The notes under the pieces are model-generated. The model was not told where the DNA came from, made no database searches, and saw nothing but the letters and a program-made list of their open reading frames with translations. This document shows, one piece after another, positions 1 to 9,014 of a stretch of DNA of 64,000 bases; the first letter of the stretch is position 1; the number at the start of each line of letters is the position of its first letter. The DNA lies in the NCBI GenBank assembly GCA_013373375.1, contig JABXHY010000021.1:38455-102454 (forward strand), read 5' to 3'. The DNA comes from Gammaproteobacteria bacterium (GTDB taxonomy: Bacteria > Pseudomonadota > Gammaproteobacteria > Enterobacterales > Kangiellaceae). A program made the translations under genes and the position numbers.

Positions 1-2
1 GC

Positions 3-866
3 AGCAATTCTGAAATTGAGCAAAAAATTATAATTGATATTCGCCTTCCCAGAATCTTAATGGCAATGATCACCGGAGCAGGACTCGCGATTACAGGGGC
101 TATATTACAAAGCATTACCCGAAATCCTCTTGCCGATCCTTATTTGTTTGGTATTTCTTCAGGCTCCGCTCTCGGCGCGGTAATTGTGATGGCATCGATT
201 TCTACGGCAGCTATTTCTTTAACATTGGGGGCGCTGGTTGGCGGAGCATTTTCAGTTGCGTTAATGCTGGCATTAGCTGGCCGATCGGCTGCCAATATTG
301 AAAGGCTAATACTTGCCGGTGTCGCGGTTTCTTTCATGCTTAGCGCGTTTACCAGTCTGGTACTTTATTATTCAAAACCAGAAGTTGCAGCGACCTTGTT
401 ATTTTGGATGATGGGAAGCTTTGCTAATAGTCAGTGGAGTGAACTCTCGCTACCCGCTGTTACAGTAGTATTGGGTCTTATGCTATTTGTATTTTTTCGT
501 CGCTGGCTAGCTGCCGTTCAAGCGGGTGAAGAGAGCGCACTGACGCTCGGTATTCCAGTTGCAAAGTTGCGATTATTTATTTTAATCATCTGTTCTGCTA
601 TCACGGCTGTATTGGTCGCACATGTTGGCGGTATCGGGTTTGTTGGATTAATGATCCCTCATATTTCTCGATTTATTGTTGGTGCGCAAATACACCGAAT
701 TTTAACCATGTGTGTGTTACTCGGCGCTACCTTTATGATTTGGGTAGATGTCATCGCGCGATCATTGCTGCAACACCAAGTGCTACCGGTTGGGATTGTG
801 ACATCTGCTGTAGGCAGTTTATTCTTTTTTATTATTCTAAGATCTCGCAGCCAAAAAGACATTTAA
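3..866 (+). CDS. btuC: Vitamin B12 ABC transporter permease BtuC (5' truncated)
   Basis: Inner-membrane permease of the FecCD/BtuCD family, importing cobalamin from the periplasm. The reading frame is open to the left edge; upstream of the first ATG (60) it already encodes the conserved family stretch ending IDIRLPRIL, so the true start lies outside the window. Visible family signatures are GAGLAITGAILQ and RNPLADPYLFGISSGSALG, then GGIGFVGLMIPHISR, the cytoplasmic loop that contacts the ATPase. The chain is mostly hydrophobic helices. It ends 9 bp before cobT and shares a cluster with btuF and btuB, which argues for B12 rather than siderophore specificity; that is inference. The ATPase BtuD is not in the window. 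Confidence 0.9.
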   Translation, partial: SNSEIEQKIIIDIRLPRILMAMITGAGLAITGAILQSITRNPLADPYLFGISSGSALGAVIVMASISTAAISLTLGALVGGAFSVALMLALAGRSAANIERLILAGVAVSFMLSAFTSLVLYYSKPEVAATLLFWMMGSFANSQWSELSLPAVTVVLGLMLFVFFRRWLAAVQAGEESALTLGIPVAKLRLFILIICSAITAVLVAHVGGIGFVGLMIPHISRFIVGAQIHRILTMCVLLGATFMIWVDVIARSLLQHQVLPVGIVTSAVGSLFFFIILRSRSQKDI

Positions 867-875
867 TTTACTTAA

Positions 876-1949
876 GTGAATAAATATTTTATGCAATTAA
901 TCAATGAAAAATATTTTCAATTAAAAAAAATAGACGACAAAAATATTCACTCTATTCAAAATAAAATTAATTCGAAAACCAAGCCATTAGGTTCATTGGG
1001 AAAATTAGAAACGTTAGCTACTAAACTCGCATTAATTTTAGGCTCAGAGAAAATACCTGAGATCAAACCCACTTTACTAATTTTTGCAGCCGATCATGGT
1101 ATATCTGGCAATGGTGTCAGTATCGCTCCCCCCGAAGTCACACAACAAATGGTATTCAATTTTTTGCAAGGCGGGGCGGCGATAAATTGTTTTTGTCGGG
1201 TGAGTAACATTCCTCTGCAAGTTATTAACGCAGGAATTAATTCCCCGATTAATCATCCTCAGATTCTAAACCAACCTTCCGGAAACGGTACGCAAGACTT
1301 TACAAAAAGTGAAGCGATGACCGAGGCTCAATTAAATCATGCATTACTTGCGGGTATTGAGATTACCAATAGCAAAGTCAATGAAGGGAACAACGTAATT
1401 GGATTTGGAGAAATGGGTATCGGAAATACATCGAGTGCAGCAGCGATAATGGCTGCGGTACTAAAAACACCCGCTGACGAGTGCGTCGGTCGAGGAACGG
1501 GTATTGATGATACTACCTTCAATCGTAAACTCAAATTAATTGAAATCGCGTTACAACGTCATCAATCACAAATGAACTCTCCGTTTGATATTTTGCGATG
1601 CGTCGGTGGATTTGAAATTGCACAAATGGTCGGAGCCATGCTGCAAACGGCGCAACAACATAAAGTTATTTTAGTCGATGGATTTATTTCCACCGCCGCG
1701 GCATTAGTCGCTTCACAGATCAATTCACATGTAATCGACTTTATGGTGTTTTGCCATGAATCTGAAGAACAAGGCCATAAACGAATGCTTAATTATCTGG
1801 GAAGCAAATCGTTACTCAACTTAAATATGCGTTTAGGAGAAGGCACTGGCGCAGCGCTAGCAGTACCTTTGATTTTCGCTGCAAAAGAATTTTACAACAA
1901 CATGGCGAGCTTCTCTGAAGCTCAAGTAGAAAATGTTGTTATTAAATAA
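876..1949 (+). CDS. cobT: Nicotinate-nucleotide--dimethylbenzimidazole phosphoribosyltransferase
   Basis: Transfers phosphoribose from nicotinate mononucleotide to 5,6-dimethylbenzimidazole, giving alpha-ribazole phosphate, the lower-ligand precursor of cobalamin. The 357-residue length fits the family. Family signatures include KTKPLGSLGKLE near the N terminus, FAADHGISGNGVS, and MRLGEGTGAAL with the expected catalytic Glu at about residue 322. The GTG start at 876 gives the longest form; an in-frame ATG at 891 is also possible and neither has a clear Shine-Dalgarno sequence, so translational coupling to btuC is likely. It is followed by cobS after 17 bp. Confidence 0.95.
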   Translation: MNKYFMQLINEKYFQLKKIDDKNIHSIQNKINSKTKPLGSLGKLETLATKLALILGSEKIPEIKPTLLIFAADHGISGNGVSIAPPEVTQQMVFNFLQGGAAINCFCRVSNIPLQVINAGINSPINHPQILNQPSGNGTQDFTKSEAMTEAQLNHALLAGIEITNSKVNEGNNVIGFGEMGIGNTSSAAAIMAAVLKTPADECVGRGTGIDDTTFNRKLKLIEIALQRHQSQMNSPFDILRCVGGFEIAQMVGAMLQTAQQHKVILVDGFISTAAALVASQINSHVIDFMVFCHESEEQGHKRMLNYLGSKSLLNLNMRLGEGTGAALAVPLIFAAKEFYNNMASFSEAQVENVVIK

Positions 1950-1966
1950 CTTTTGATATTTGTTAA

Positions 1967-2740
1967 ATGATGAAAGCGCTTTTTTCACAAATAAATTTAA
2001 TCTGGCTGGCGATCAGTTTTTTTACGCGCCTGCCGGTTCCAAATAAGATTCATTTTTCACAAGGAAATTTAAATCACGCAAGTCGTTACTTTACTTTAGT
2101 GGGCTGGATAGTTGGAGCTTTGTGCACTCTCGCATTTATCGCCTCAAGCTTGATATTTGATCCCTCGATAGCAATTGTAATATCGATGGGATTTGGGTTT
2201 CTATTGACCGGAGGGTTTCATGAAGATGGCCTAGCGGATACTGCCGATGGATTTGGTGGTGGTTGGACACAGCAACAAAAGCTCAACATCATGAAGGACT
2301 CCAGACTAGGTAGTTATGGTGCATTGGCCATTTGGTTTTTTCTTACATTAAAATATTTAAGCCTTTCCCACTTTGCCTCTACAGCGTCTATCGCTATTTC
2401 CATTTTAATTGCACACCCTCTCAGCCGACTTGCGTCAACCTTGGTGATTCAATTTTTGCCTTATGTGAGTGACACTGAACACTCTAAATCCAAGCCTATA
2501 GCTCATCAGCCTTCTAAATTAGATGCCATGATAGCTATGGTAATTACTATACCAGTATTTATATTCCCGTTCGAACATGCACTCTGGTTAATCTTAACCA
2601 TATCACTAACAACTTTTATTTTTTGCGCTTTTATGAAACAACAAATCATGGGGTTTACCGGTGATACTTTAGGCGCAACTCAACAAGTAAATGAACTCGC
2701 AATTTACTTAACGCTGTTAGCTAAGGGATTTAATCTATGA
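1967..2740 (+). CDS. cobS: Adenosylcobinamide-GDP ribazoletransferase (cobalamin synthase)
   Basis: Integral membrane enzyme that joins adenosylcobinamide-GDP to alpha-ribazole (phosphate) in the last assembly step of the nucleotide loop. It has 257 residues with several hydrophobic helices. The metal-binding signature GGFHEDGLADTADGFGGGW is at residues 82-100, and FFTRLPVP near the N terminus is typical of the family. Two consecutive ATG codons start the gene, so the first Met could be either. Its stop overlaps the cobU start by 4 bp (ATGA), indicating translational coupling. Confidence 0.96.
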   Translation: MMKALFSQINLIWLAISFFTRLPVPNKIHFSQGNLNHASRYFTLVGWIVGALCTLAFIASSLIFDPSIAIVISMGFGFLLTGGFHEDGLADTADGFGGGWTQQQKLNIMKDSRLGSYGALAIWFFLTLKYLSLSHFASTASIAISILIAHPLSRLASTLVIQFLPYVSDTEHSKSKPIAHQPSKLDAMIAMVITIPVFIFPFEHALWLILTISLTTFIFCAFMKQQIMGFTGDTLGATQQVNELAIYLTLLAKGFNL

Positions 2741-3309
2741 GACATTTGGTACTTGGCGGTGCGCGATCTGGAAAAAGTAAGTTCGCAGAAAATCTTTGCG
2801 ATAGCTGGCTCAATAGTAAAAGATCAAACTCGAATGTTGTCTATATAGCGACTGCTACCGCAGGCGACGACGAAATGCGACAACGAATTCAATTTCACCA
2901 ACAAACTCGAAATCAAGATTGGCAATTAATTGAAGAACCGTTTTATCTATCGGACATACTATCTAAGTTGACGAGAGATTCTATAGTCCTAATTGATTGT
3001 TTAACACTTTGGTTAAGTAATTGGCTATGCACCCATGATGTGGAAAGTTTCGCGCAAGAAAAATCCGCATTCGTCGATCAACTTTTAAATTTTCAGGGAA
3101 AAATAGTGATTGTTAGCAATGAAGTCGGCAGCGGAATTGTGCCCATGGGTGAACTTTCACGACAATTTTCGGATCAAGCTGGTTGGCTCAATCAGGCAAT
3201 TGCTAATATAGTGGATAAAGTACATTTAATTGTTGCAGGATGCCCACTTGTATTAAAAGATAAACAACCGCTATCGACGGACTACAAACCTGGTAAAGAT
3301 GCATGCTGA
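2737..3309 (+). CDS. cobU: Bifunctional adenosylcobinamide kinase / guanylyltransferase
   Basis: Phosphorylates adenosylcobinamide and transfers GMP to it, producing adenosylcobinamide-GDP for CobS. The P-loop GGARSGKS sits at residues 7-14, and the family-specific NEVGSGIVPMGELSRQF motif lies near residue 130. At 190 residues it is close to the usual CobU/CobP length. It overlaps cobS by 4 bp upstream and cobC by 7 bp downstream, so it belongs to the same transcript. Confidence 0.96.
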   Translation: MRHLVLGGARSGKSKFAENLCDSWLNSKRSNSNVVYIATATAGDDEMRQRIQFHQQTRNQDWQLIEEPFYLSDILSKLTRDSIVLIDCLTLWLSNWLCTHDVESFAQEKSAFVDQLLNFQGKIVIVSNEVGSGIVPMGELSRQFSDQAGWLNQAIANIVDKVHLIVAGCPLVLKDKQPLSTDYKPGKDAC

Positions 3310-3950
3310 TACGATTGATACTATTGCGTCATGGTTTACCCACTATAAAGAATTCCTTACTTGGTCAGACAGACTGTGACGTTAGCCAAAATGGTTTTGC
3401 TCAGATGTCCGAAACCTTTGATTCAATACCTGTTCAAGTAAATCAAATTATCACCAGTCCTTTAAAACGTTGTTATGAGTTTTCCTCGAAACTCTCAGAT
3501 AAAACAGGCGTACCAATATCAATTTATAATGATTTAAGAGAATGCAACTTCGGTGATTGGGATGGTATTTCTTATCAGACTCTTCATAAAGATTATCCAG
3601 TACAAACCGAACAATTTTTTACCGATCCCTTTAATTATTCACCACCCAACGCAGAGCATCTCACAAAGTTTCACAACCGCTGTGTAAATGCGATAACTCA
3701 TTTTTGCAACGACATAAAATCAAAGAATCAAAAGCATTTTAATTGTCTTGTTGTAACTCACGCTGGTGTGATTCGCAGTTTGGTTGCCTGGGCACTGAAT
3801 TTCGATTTTGCTAAAGGCGAGCAATTTAAACACTTTGATGTTGACTATGCCAGCATCACGGAGCTTGTCGTTCATTGTTTCGACAATAGCTTGTTTGTTA
3901 AGGTCCATCGACTTAACTGGTTACCAAATGTTATGGAAGATTTAACATGA
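3303..3950 (+). CDS. cobC: Alpha-ribazole phosphatase (histidine phosphatase family)
   Basis: Probable phosphatase removing the phosphate from alpha-ribazole 5'-phosphate or adenosylcobalamin 5'-phosphate. It has the histidine phosphatase fold signature: LLRHG with the phospho-accepting His10, the acid region around Glu80 (NDLRECNFGDWDG) and the second catalytic His153 in VTHAGVIRS. Membership of the histidine phosphatase family is certain. The CobC assignment rests on its place between cobU and cobQ with overlaps of 7 and 4 bp. A second, similar phosphatase lies at 9015. Confidence 0.88.
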   Translation: MLIRLILLRHGLPTIKNSLLGQTDCDVSQNGFAQMSETFDSIPVQVNQIITSPLKRCYEFSSKLSDKTGVPISIYNDLRECNFGDWDGISYQTLHKDYPVQTEQFFTDPFNYSPPNAEHLTKFHNRCVNAITHFCNDIKSKNQKHFNCLVVTHAGVIRSLVAWALNFDFAKGEQFKHFDVDYASITELVVHCFDNSLFVKVHRLNWLPNVMEDLT

Positions 3951-5410
3951 GCGCGAAAGTTATCATGATTCAGGGCACAACATCGGACGCTGGAAAAAGC
4001 ATTGCAGTGACAGCATTATGCCGTTGGTTAAAACGTAAAGGCTATAAAGTTGCACCATTTAAACCACAAAATATGGCCCTTAACAGTGCAGTTACTGATG
4101 ATGGAGGTGAAATTGGTAGAGCTCAAGCTTTGCAAGCACTCGCTTGCGAACTTCCACTTAGCGTTCACTTCAACCCTGTTTTACTAAAACCATCAAGTGA
4201 TCAATCATCACAAGTGATCATTCATGGCAAAGCTGTTGACCAGCTTACCGCCAAAAAATTCGGCAATATTAAAAAGCTCGCATTTAATAAAGTGCTCGAA
4301 AGCTTTCAATATTTAAAAGAGCACTTTGATTACATTGTCGTAGAGGGGGCTGGCAGCCCTGCCGAAATAAACCTAAGAGAAAATGATATCGCTAATATGG
4401 GTTTCGCTGAAGAAATTGATTGCTCTGTTGTATTGATTAGCGATATTGATCGTGGCGGCGTATTTGCCCACATCGTGGGTACATTGCAATTGTTATCCGA
4501 ATCGGAGAGAAATCGAATTAAAGGTTTTATTATCAATAAATTTCGCGGAAGCATTGAGCTCTTACAATCCGGTATAGATTGGCTCGAAAAATATTGTCAG
4601 AGACCTGTTTATGGGACGATTCCGTTTATTCAACAATTAAAACTCGATGCGGAAGATGCCATTAATATCGAACAGTCAAACGATAGCGCTCCAATCAAGA
4701 TTAAAATTCCCGTTTTCTCTCGCATCTCTAATCATACCGACTTTGACGCTTTACGTTGGCATCCAAAAGTTGATGTTCAATTTATTGGTCAAAATGACTC
4801 TCTCAAAGGAGCAGATTTAATTATATTACCGGGGAGTAAAAATGTTAGAGCTGATTTAAACATGCTGCTCAACTCATCATGGTTAGCCGACATAAAACAA
4901 CACCTTAGGTACGGTGGAAAGTTGATGGGTATTTGCGGCGGCTTTCAAATGTTGGGAAATAAAATTGATGACCCTCTAGGTATTGAAGATTTAGCAGGCT
5001 CGACGTCTGGTTTGGGTCTACTCGACTTTATAACCGAGCTTGAGCCGCAAAAAAAGCTAACTCAGGTAAGTGGCCATTTTTCTAGCCTACCAAGTGCGCC
5101 TGTTTCTGGTTACGAAATTCATTGCGGCATTTCTCAGGGACCTGCGCTTAAAAAACCTTTGATAAAATATTGTTTACATGATCAGGAGTATACAGATGGC
5201 GCGATTTCGGGCTGCGGGTCAATTATTGGCACTTATCTTCATGGTATTTTTGACAGTAAAGAAGCATGCACAACCATTCTGAATTGGGTAGAACCAACGC
5301 TCGTTGAAAGTATCGATTTTAATCAAGTACGGATTAGCGAAATCGATCGTCTAACCGATCACTTTGCGCACTATTGTGATTTTGAGAAATTGATTGATAG
5401 CGCTGTTTAA
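3947..5410 (+). CDS. cobQ: Adenosylcobyric acid synthase (glutamine-hydrolysing)
   Basis: Amidates adenosylcobyrinic acid a,c-diamide at four side chains using glutamine and ATP. The N-terminal DTBS-like P-loop IQGTTSDAGKS is at about residues 8-18. The C-terminal class I glutamine amidotransferase domain carries the nucleophile Cys330 in GICGGFQML and His432 in GTYLHGIF. The 487-residue length is normal. The start overlaps cobC by 4 bp. Presence of CobQ implies that the cell receives or makes an earlier corrin-ring intermediate, but no ring-building genes are visible in this window. Confidence 0.96.
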   Translation: MSAKVIMIQGTTSDAGKSIAVTALCRWLKRKGYKVAPFKPQNMALNSAVTDDGGEIGRAQALQALACELPLSVHFNPVLLKPSSDQSSQVIIHGKAVDQLTAKKFGNIKKLAFNKVLESFQYLKEHFDYIVVEGAGSPAEINLRENDIANMGFAEEIDCSVVLISDIDRGGVFAHIVGTLQLLSESERNRIKGFIINKFRGSIELLQSGIDWLEKYCQRPVYGTIPFIQQLKLDAEDAINIEQSNDSAPIKIKIPVFSRISNHTDFDALRWHPKVDVQFIGQNDSLKGADLIILPGSKNVRADLNMLLNSSWLADIKQHLRYGGKLMGICGGFQMLGNKIDDPLGIEDLAGSTSGLGLLDFITELEPQKKLTQVSGHFSSLPSAPVSGYEIHCGISQGPALKKPLIKYCLHDQEYTDGAISGCGSIIGTYLHGIFDSKEACTTILNWVEPTLVESIDFNQVRISEIDRLTDHFAHYCDFEKLIDSAV

Positions 5411-5446
5411 GACACAAAAGAATTTCAGATGTAATAGGATTAAATA

Positions 5447-6040
5447 GTGGACAAAAACGACAAACACAAAATTAAATCGCAGAAGTTAAAAGAAAAAGTT
5501 GATGCCAATGTAGAAAAGGCAACTATCGAACGTGGTATTGTGCTTGTTATTACTGGAAATGGAAAAGGAAAGTCAACTGCCGGATTTGGAACAGTAGCTC
5601 GAGCAGTTGGCCATGGCTATAAAGCCGCAGTTGTGCAATTTATAAAAGGAACATGGGATTGCGGTGAGAGAAATTTACTGGAAACCCATGGCGTGCCATT
5701 TGCTGTAATGGGAACGGGTTTTACCTGGAACACTCAAGATCGCGACAGTGATATTTCAGCTGCGAAGGCAGTTTGGGAACAAGCAAAATCCTTTCTGCAA
5801 GATCCTAAATATCACTTGGTGCTGCTCGACGAACTTACCTATATGTTAGGTTATGATTATCTACCGAAAGACGATGTTATTGAAGCTATCCAAAATCGTC
5901 CAGAGAATCAATCCGTTGTCATAACCGGACGAGGTGCAGTTTCCGAATTACGTTCAATAGCAGACACCGTTAGTGAAATTAAAGATATAAAACACGCTTT
6001 TCGAGCTGGAATAAAAGCAAGGCAAGGAGTTGACTGGTAA
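5447..6040 (+). CDS. cobO: Corrinoid adenosyltransferase (CobO/BtuR type)
   Basis: Transfers the 5'-deoxyadenosyl group of ATP to cob(I)alamin or related corrinoids. The P-loop GNGKGKST is at residues 37-44, followed by TAGFGTVARAVGHG, and LVLLDELTYMLGYDYL is typical of the CobA/CobO/BtuR family. There are 197 residues with a charged N-terminal extension. The start is GTG. Its stop codon overlaps the ATG of btuF (TAATG), so the two genes are translationally coupled. Confidence 0.95.
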   Translation: MDKNDKHKIKSQKLKEKVDANVEKATIERGIVLVITGNGKGKSTAGFGTVARAVGHGYKAAVVQFIKGTWDCGERNLLETHGVPFAVMGTGFTWNTQDRDSDISAAKAVWEQAKSFLQDPKYHLVLLDELTYMLGYDYLPKDDVIEAIQNRPENQSVVITGRGAVSELRSIADTVSEIKDIKHAFRAGIKARQGVDW

Positions 6041-6882
6041 TGAGATCATTTATTTTGATAGGGCTGTTCATGCAAGTTTTATTGTTAAACCAGGCTTACG
6101 CAGAACAAAAGTCAAACAATGATAACCTTAGGATAATTGCCCTGGCACCCCATGCAGTCGAAATGCTATACGCGCTAGGCGCAGGAAAAAACATAGTGGG
6201 AACTGTCGAGTATGCTGATTATCCAGAAGCCGCAAAAACAATCCGGCGTATTGGAAATTATGCGGGTATTCAAATAGAACAGCTTGTAGCATTAAAACCA
6301 GATTTGATAGTCGCTTGGAAATCAGGCAATCGAGCTGAAGATTTAGCAAAAATAGAAAGCCTTGGATTTCCCATCTACTACACCAGTCCACAAACGATTA
6401 ATGAGGTTTTCACCGATCTTGCCAATTTGGGAGAAAAAACGGGTCAAATAAACGAAGCAAAAGAAATAGTCGCCGAACTTAAGACAGAATACTCAAAAAT
6501 AAAACAACGCTATAACAATAAGCGTAAGGTGAAAGTGTTTTATCAACTCTGGCATGATCCTACACGGACCATCGGCAAAGATAGCTGGATCAACTCAATG
6601 ATTGAAGACTGTAATGGCATCAATATCTTTAGCGATACAGATGCAGGCTACCCATTAGTGGCATTCGAAACTGTGGTTGTAAAAAATCCTGAAGTGATTA
6701 TTATACCGCACCACTCGGGTGAACAAGGTGCTAAAGTCGATATTTGGAAAAAATGGCAAGAAGTCGATGCCGTTAAAAATGATCGATTGTCCGTGCTTAA
6801 CGGTGACTTATTGCATCGATTTTCTCCACGAGCAATAGAAGGATTATCTAAACTGTGTGGAGCAATTGATACAGCAAGATAA
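6040..6882 (+). CDS. btuF: Periplasmic cobalamin-binding protein BtuF
   Basis: Substrate-binding protein delivering B12 to BtuCD. It has 280 residues with a signal peptide (hydrophobic 4-16, likely cleavage after AYA at 19-21), then the class III solute-binding fold: IIALAPHAVEMLYALGAGKNIVG near the start of the mature protein and LKPDLIVAWKSGN. The family also serves iron-siderophore systems; B12 specificity is inferred from the flanking cob genes and the riboswitch-btuB unit immediately downstream. Confidence 0.88.
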   Translation: MRSFILIGLFMQVLLLNQAYAEQKSNNDNLRIIALAPHAVEMLYALGAGKNIVGTVEYADYPEAAKTIRRIGNYAGIQIEQLVALKPDLIVAWKSGNRAEDLAKIESLGFPIYYTSPQTINEVFTDLANLGEKTGQINEAKEIVAELKTEYSKIKQRYNNKRKVKVFYQLWHDPTRTIGKDSWINSMIEDCNGINIFSDTDAGYPLVAFETVVVKNPEVIIIPHHSGEQGAKVDIWKKWQEVDAVKNDRLSVLNGDLLHRFSPRAIEGLSKLCGAIDTAR

Positions 6883-6903
6883 GCAAACTTAGGTTTGCAT
6901 TAG

Positions 6904-7040
6904 TGAACTGGTGTTTTGACAGAGAATCAAAAATTATCGGGAAGTTGGTGAAATTCCAACACTGCCCCCGCAACGGTAATATTAAGTAATTAAAAACATT
7001 TTGCTATTACTTAATTTAGTCCGGAGACCGGCCAGTTTTT
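6904..7040 (+). ncRNA. Cobalamin (B12) riboswitch aptamer
   Basis: The conserved aptamer core is directly readable: GGGAAGTTGGTGAAATTCC (6939-6957), then the invariant CTGCCCCCGCAACGGT (6962-6977), a variable AT-rich stem-loop arm, and the B12 box AGTCCGGAGACCGGCC (7018-7033). Closing helix P1 is formed by AACTGG (6906-6911) with CCAGTT (7032-7037). It lies between btuF and btuB, so it should repress btuB when adenosylcobalamin is abundant. Family assignment is by recognition of the core, not by a covariance-model search. Confidence 0.95.
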
Positions 7041-7071
7041 CAGTTAATTAGGTTAAATAGAAAGACAACAA

Positions 7072-7093
7072 AGCGCGGCGGGCGCTACAAGGA
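7072..7093 (+). promoter_or_regulatory. Riboswitch expression-platform hairpin next to the btuB Shine-Dalgarno
   Basis: A perfect 5-bp stem AGCGC/GCGCT (7072-7076 and 7082-7086) encloses the loop GGCGG, and AAGGA (7089-7093), the Shine-Dalgarno of btuB, follows directly. The loop-plus-flank GCGGG (7078-7082) is complementary to CCCGC (6967-6971) in the aptamer, the pattern expected of the L5-L13 kissing loop that stabilises the ligand-bound, translation-off state. Base pairing is seen; the mechanism is inferred from known B12 riboswitches. Confidence 0.65.
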
Positions 7094-7100
7094 AAATTAA

Positions 7101-8951
7101 ATGCAATTCAATACATCTGCAGCGGTATTAGCTGCGGCAGTTTCTTCAGTATTTTTCACTAAAAGCTTACACGCGAATGAGGAAACGGTCACTATTCTGG
7201 GCAATCGTATTCAGTCTTCACTTTCAGAGTCGTTAGCAAATATCGAAATTATTTCTCGCTATGATATCGAAAGAATCCAACCGACATCTATTAATGATTT
7301 ATTTTTAACGATTAGTGGCTTTGACCTAGTGACTCAAGGTGGTGATGGGCAAAACAGTTCTTTATTTGTGCGTGGTTCAAGTTCTGATCAAACACTTATC
7401 TTAATTAACGGCGTTCGAGTCGGCTCAGCAACTTCTGGAACAAAAGCATTATCATCAATCTCTGTGCAGCATATTGAGCGCATCGAAATTATTAAAGGAC
7501 CAAGAGCAGCCATTTGGGGTTCCGATGCCATTGGAGCGGTTATCAATATCGTAACCAGAAGTTATAGCAATGATGAACAAGGCATAGCGGCTAAAGTTGG
7601 TAGCAATAATTATCAAAGTGGTGTTTACAGCGCCGCTTTTGGTAATGAAAAACTCAACAACAGCGTTACCGTGTCTTCCGTTACCAGTAAAGGTTTTGAT
7701 GTACGTAATGATTTAGAAACAGACAAAGACGGTTATAGAAGAGATACTTTTAGTTTCGTTGGTGATTATCAGATGTCCAACAATCTAAACCTTGATTGGA
7801 CAATGATGCTAAATAAAGGCAACAACGAATTTGATTCGTCATTTGGCGGCAACGAGTCTGACTATAACGATCAGTTAGTTACCGTGCGCTACAGTTATAA
7901 TAATGATAACTGGCGATCAGCACTAAACTATGGCTATAGCAGAGATGAACTTTCGACTTACGGCAATGGAATTCCCAAAGATGAAGGTGATATTTTCGAG
8001 ACGCGCCGGCATCATATAGCCGGAACACTCGGTTATCATTTCGATGGCAACACCAAAATTATATCAGGCATTGAACGCTATTTAGATACGGTTAATTCTC
8101 GAGGATTCTTTGCGAGTGGAGAGCCACGTCAAACGACTATGGGAGGCTTTTTGCTAGCGGCCACCAAATTAGGTGACCTTTCTCTGGAAGGCTCCGTACG
8201 CCATGATGAATTTCAAACCAAGAGCATCGATTCGGAAGTTGAAAGTGATAGTACGTTTAGTTTCACTGCGCGCTATGATTTAACTGAGAATATGTTCGCC
8301 AGTGTTGCTCGCGGTAAAGGCTTTAAAAGTCCAACGTTAAATGACTTATACTACCCAGGTTTTGGCAATGCAGAATTACAACCAGAAATTAGTTACTCTA
8401 ATGAACTGGGCTTTGGTTTTTATAACAACAACTCAAAATTGAACTTCGTAGCCTACGAAACTGATTATCGCGAATTAATCGTTTTCGCTTTTCTTGGTGG
8501 TTCCTTTGCTCCTTATAATGTTGGCCTAGCAGAAGCTAAAGGTTACGAGATTGACTACTCAATTAATATCGGGGATTTCACGCATAAATTGAGCTTCGCG
8601 CATACCGATGCAAAAGAAATTGATCCTGTCACTGGCGCTGAGTCAAAGTTGATCCGTCGAGTGGTAGATGCTGCAAGTTATCAGGTTGGGTACAGTTATG
8701 AAGATTTTACAATCTTTACCCAATTCATTTATAAAGGTGAGCGTCCCGATAGCGATTTTTCAACTTTTCCTGCAACGCAAGTTGATTTAGACAGTTTCGT
8801 TCAGGTTAATTTATCGGCAACTTATCAAGTCAATAATCATCTCAGCGTTTCAGCAAGAGTGAGAGATTTAACTGATGAAGCTCCGGTTAATGTTGTTGAC
8901 TATAATTCACCAGGTAAACAGTCTTACGTCACTATTAGTTATGCGTTCTAG
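7101..8951 (+). CDS. btuB: TonB-dependent vitamin B12 outer-membrane receptor BtuB
   Basis: Outer-membrane beta-barrel transporter importing cobalamin with TonB energy. It has 616 residues, nearly the length of E. coli BtuB. A signal peptide ends at about LHA (residue 25), a probable TonB box (ETVTILG) follows, then the plug domain with SLFVRGSSSDQTLILINGV and IEIIKGPRAAIWGSDAIGAV, and a barrel of alternating strands ending in a C-terminal Phe (ISYAF), as expected for Bam-dependent assembly. ATG at 7101 is preceded by AAGGA. The upstream B12 riboswitch fixes the substrate assignment with good confidence. Confidence 0.94.
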   Translation: MQFNTSAAVLAAAVSSVFFTKSLHANEETVTILGNRIQSSLSESLANIEIISRYDIERIQPTSINDLFLTISGFDLVTQGGDGQNSSLFVRGSSSDQTLILINGVRVGSATSGTKALSSISVQHIERIEIIKGPRAAIWGSDAIGAVINIVTRSYSNDEQGIAAKVGSNNYQSGVYSAAFGNEKLNNSVTVSSVTSKGFDVRNDLETDKDGYRRDTFSFVGDYQMSNNLNLDWTMMLNKGNNEFDSSFGGNESDYNDQLVTVRYSYNNDNWRSALNYGYSRDELSTYGNGIPKDEGDIFETRRHHIAGTLGYHFDGNTKIISGIERYLDTVNSRGFFASGEPRQTTMGGFLLAATKLGDLSLEGSVRHDEFQTKSIDSEVESDSTFSFTARYDLTENMFASVARGKGFKSPTLNDLYYPGFGNAELQPEISYSNELGFGFYNNNSKLNFVAYETDYRELIVFAFLGGSFAPYNVGLAEAKGYEIDYSINIGDFTHKLSFAHTDAKEIDPVTGAESKLIRRVVDAASYQVGYSYEDFTIFTQFIYKGERPDSDFSTFPATQVDLDSFVQVNLSATYQVNNHLSVSARVRDLTDEAPVNVVDYNSPGKQSYVTISYAF

Positions 8952-8984
8952 AAATTAAAACCTTTAATAGAGAGCTAATATTAC

Positions 8985-9006
8985 GGGGAGCAAATGCTCC
9001 CCTTTT
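8985..9006 (+). terminator. Rho-independent terminator after btuB
   Basis: GGGGAGC (8985-8991) pairs with GCTCCCC (8996-9002) around loop AAAT and is followed by TTTT. It ends the btuB unit 34 bp after its stop and lies only 8 bp before the next start codon. Confidence 0.85.
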
Positions 9007-9014
9007 AACTTAAT

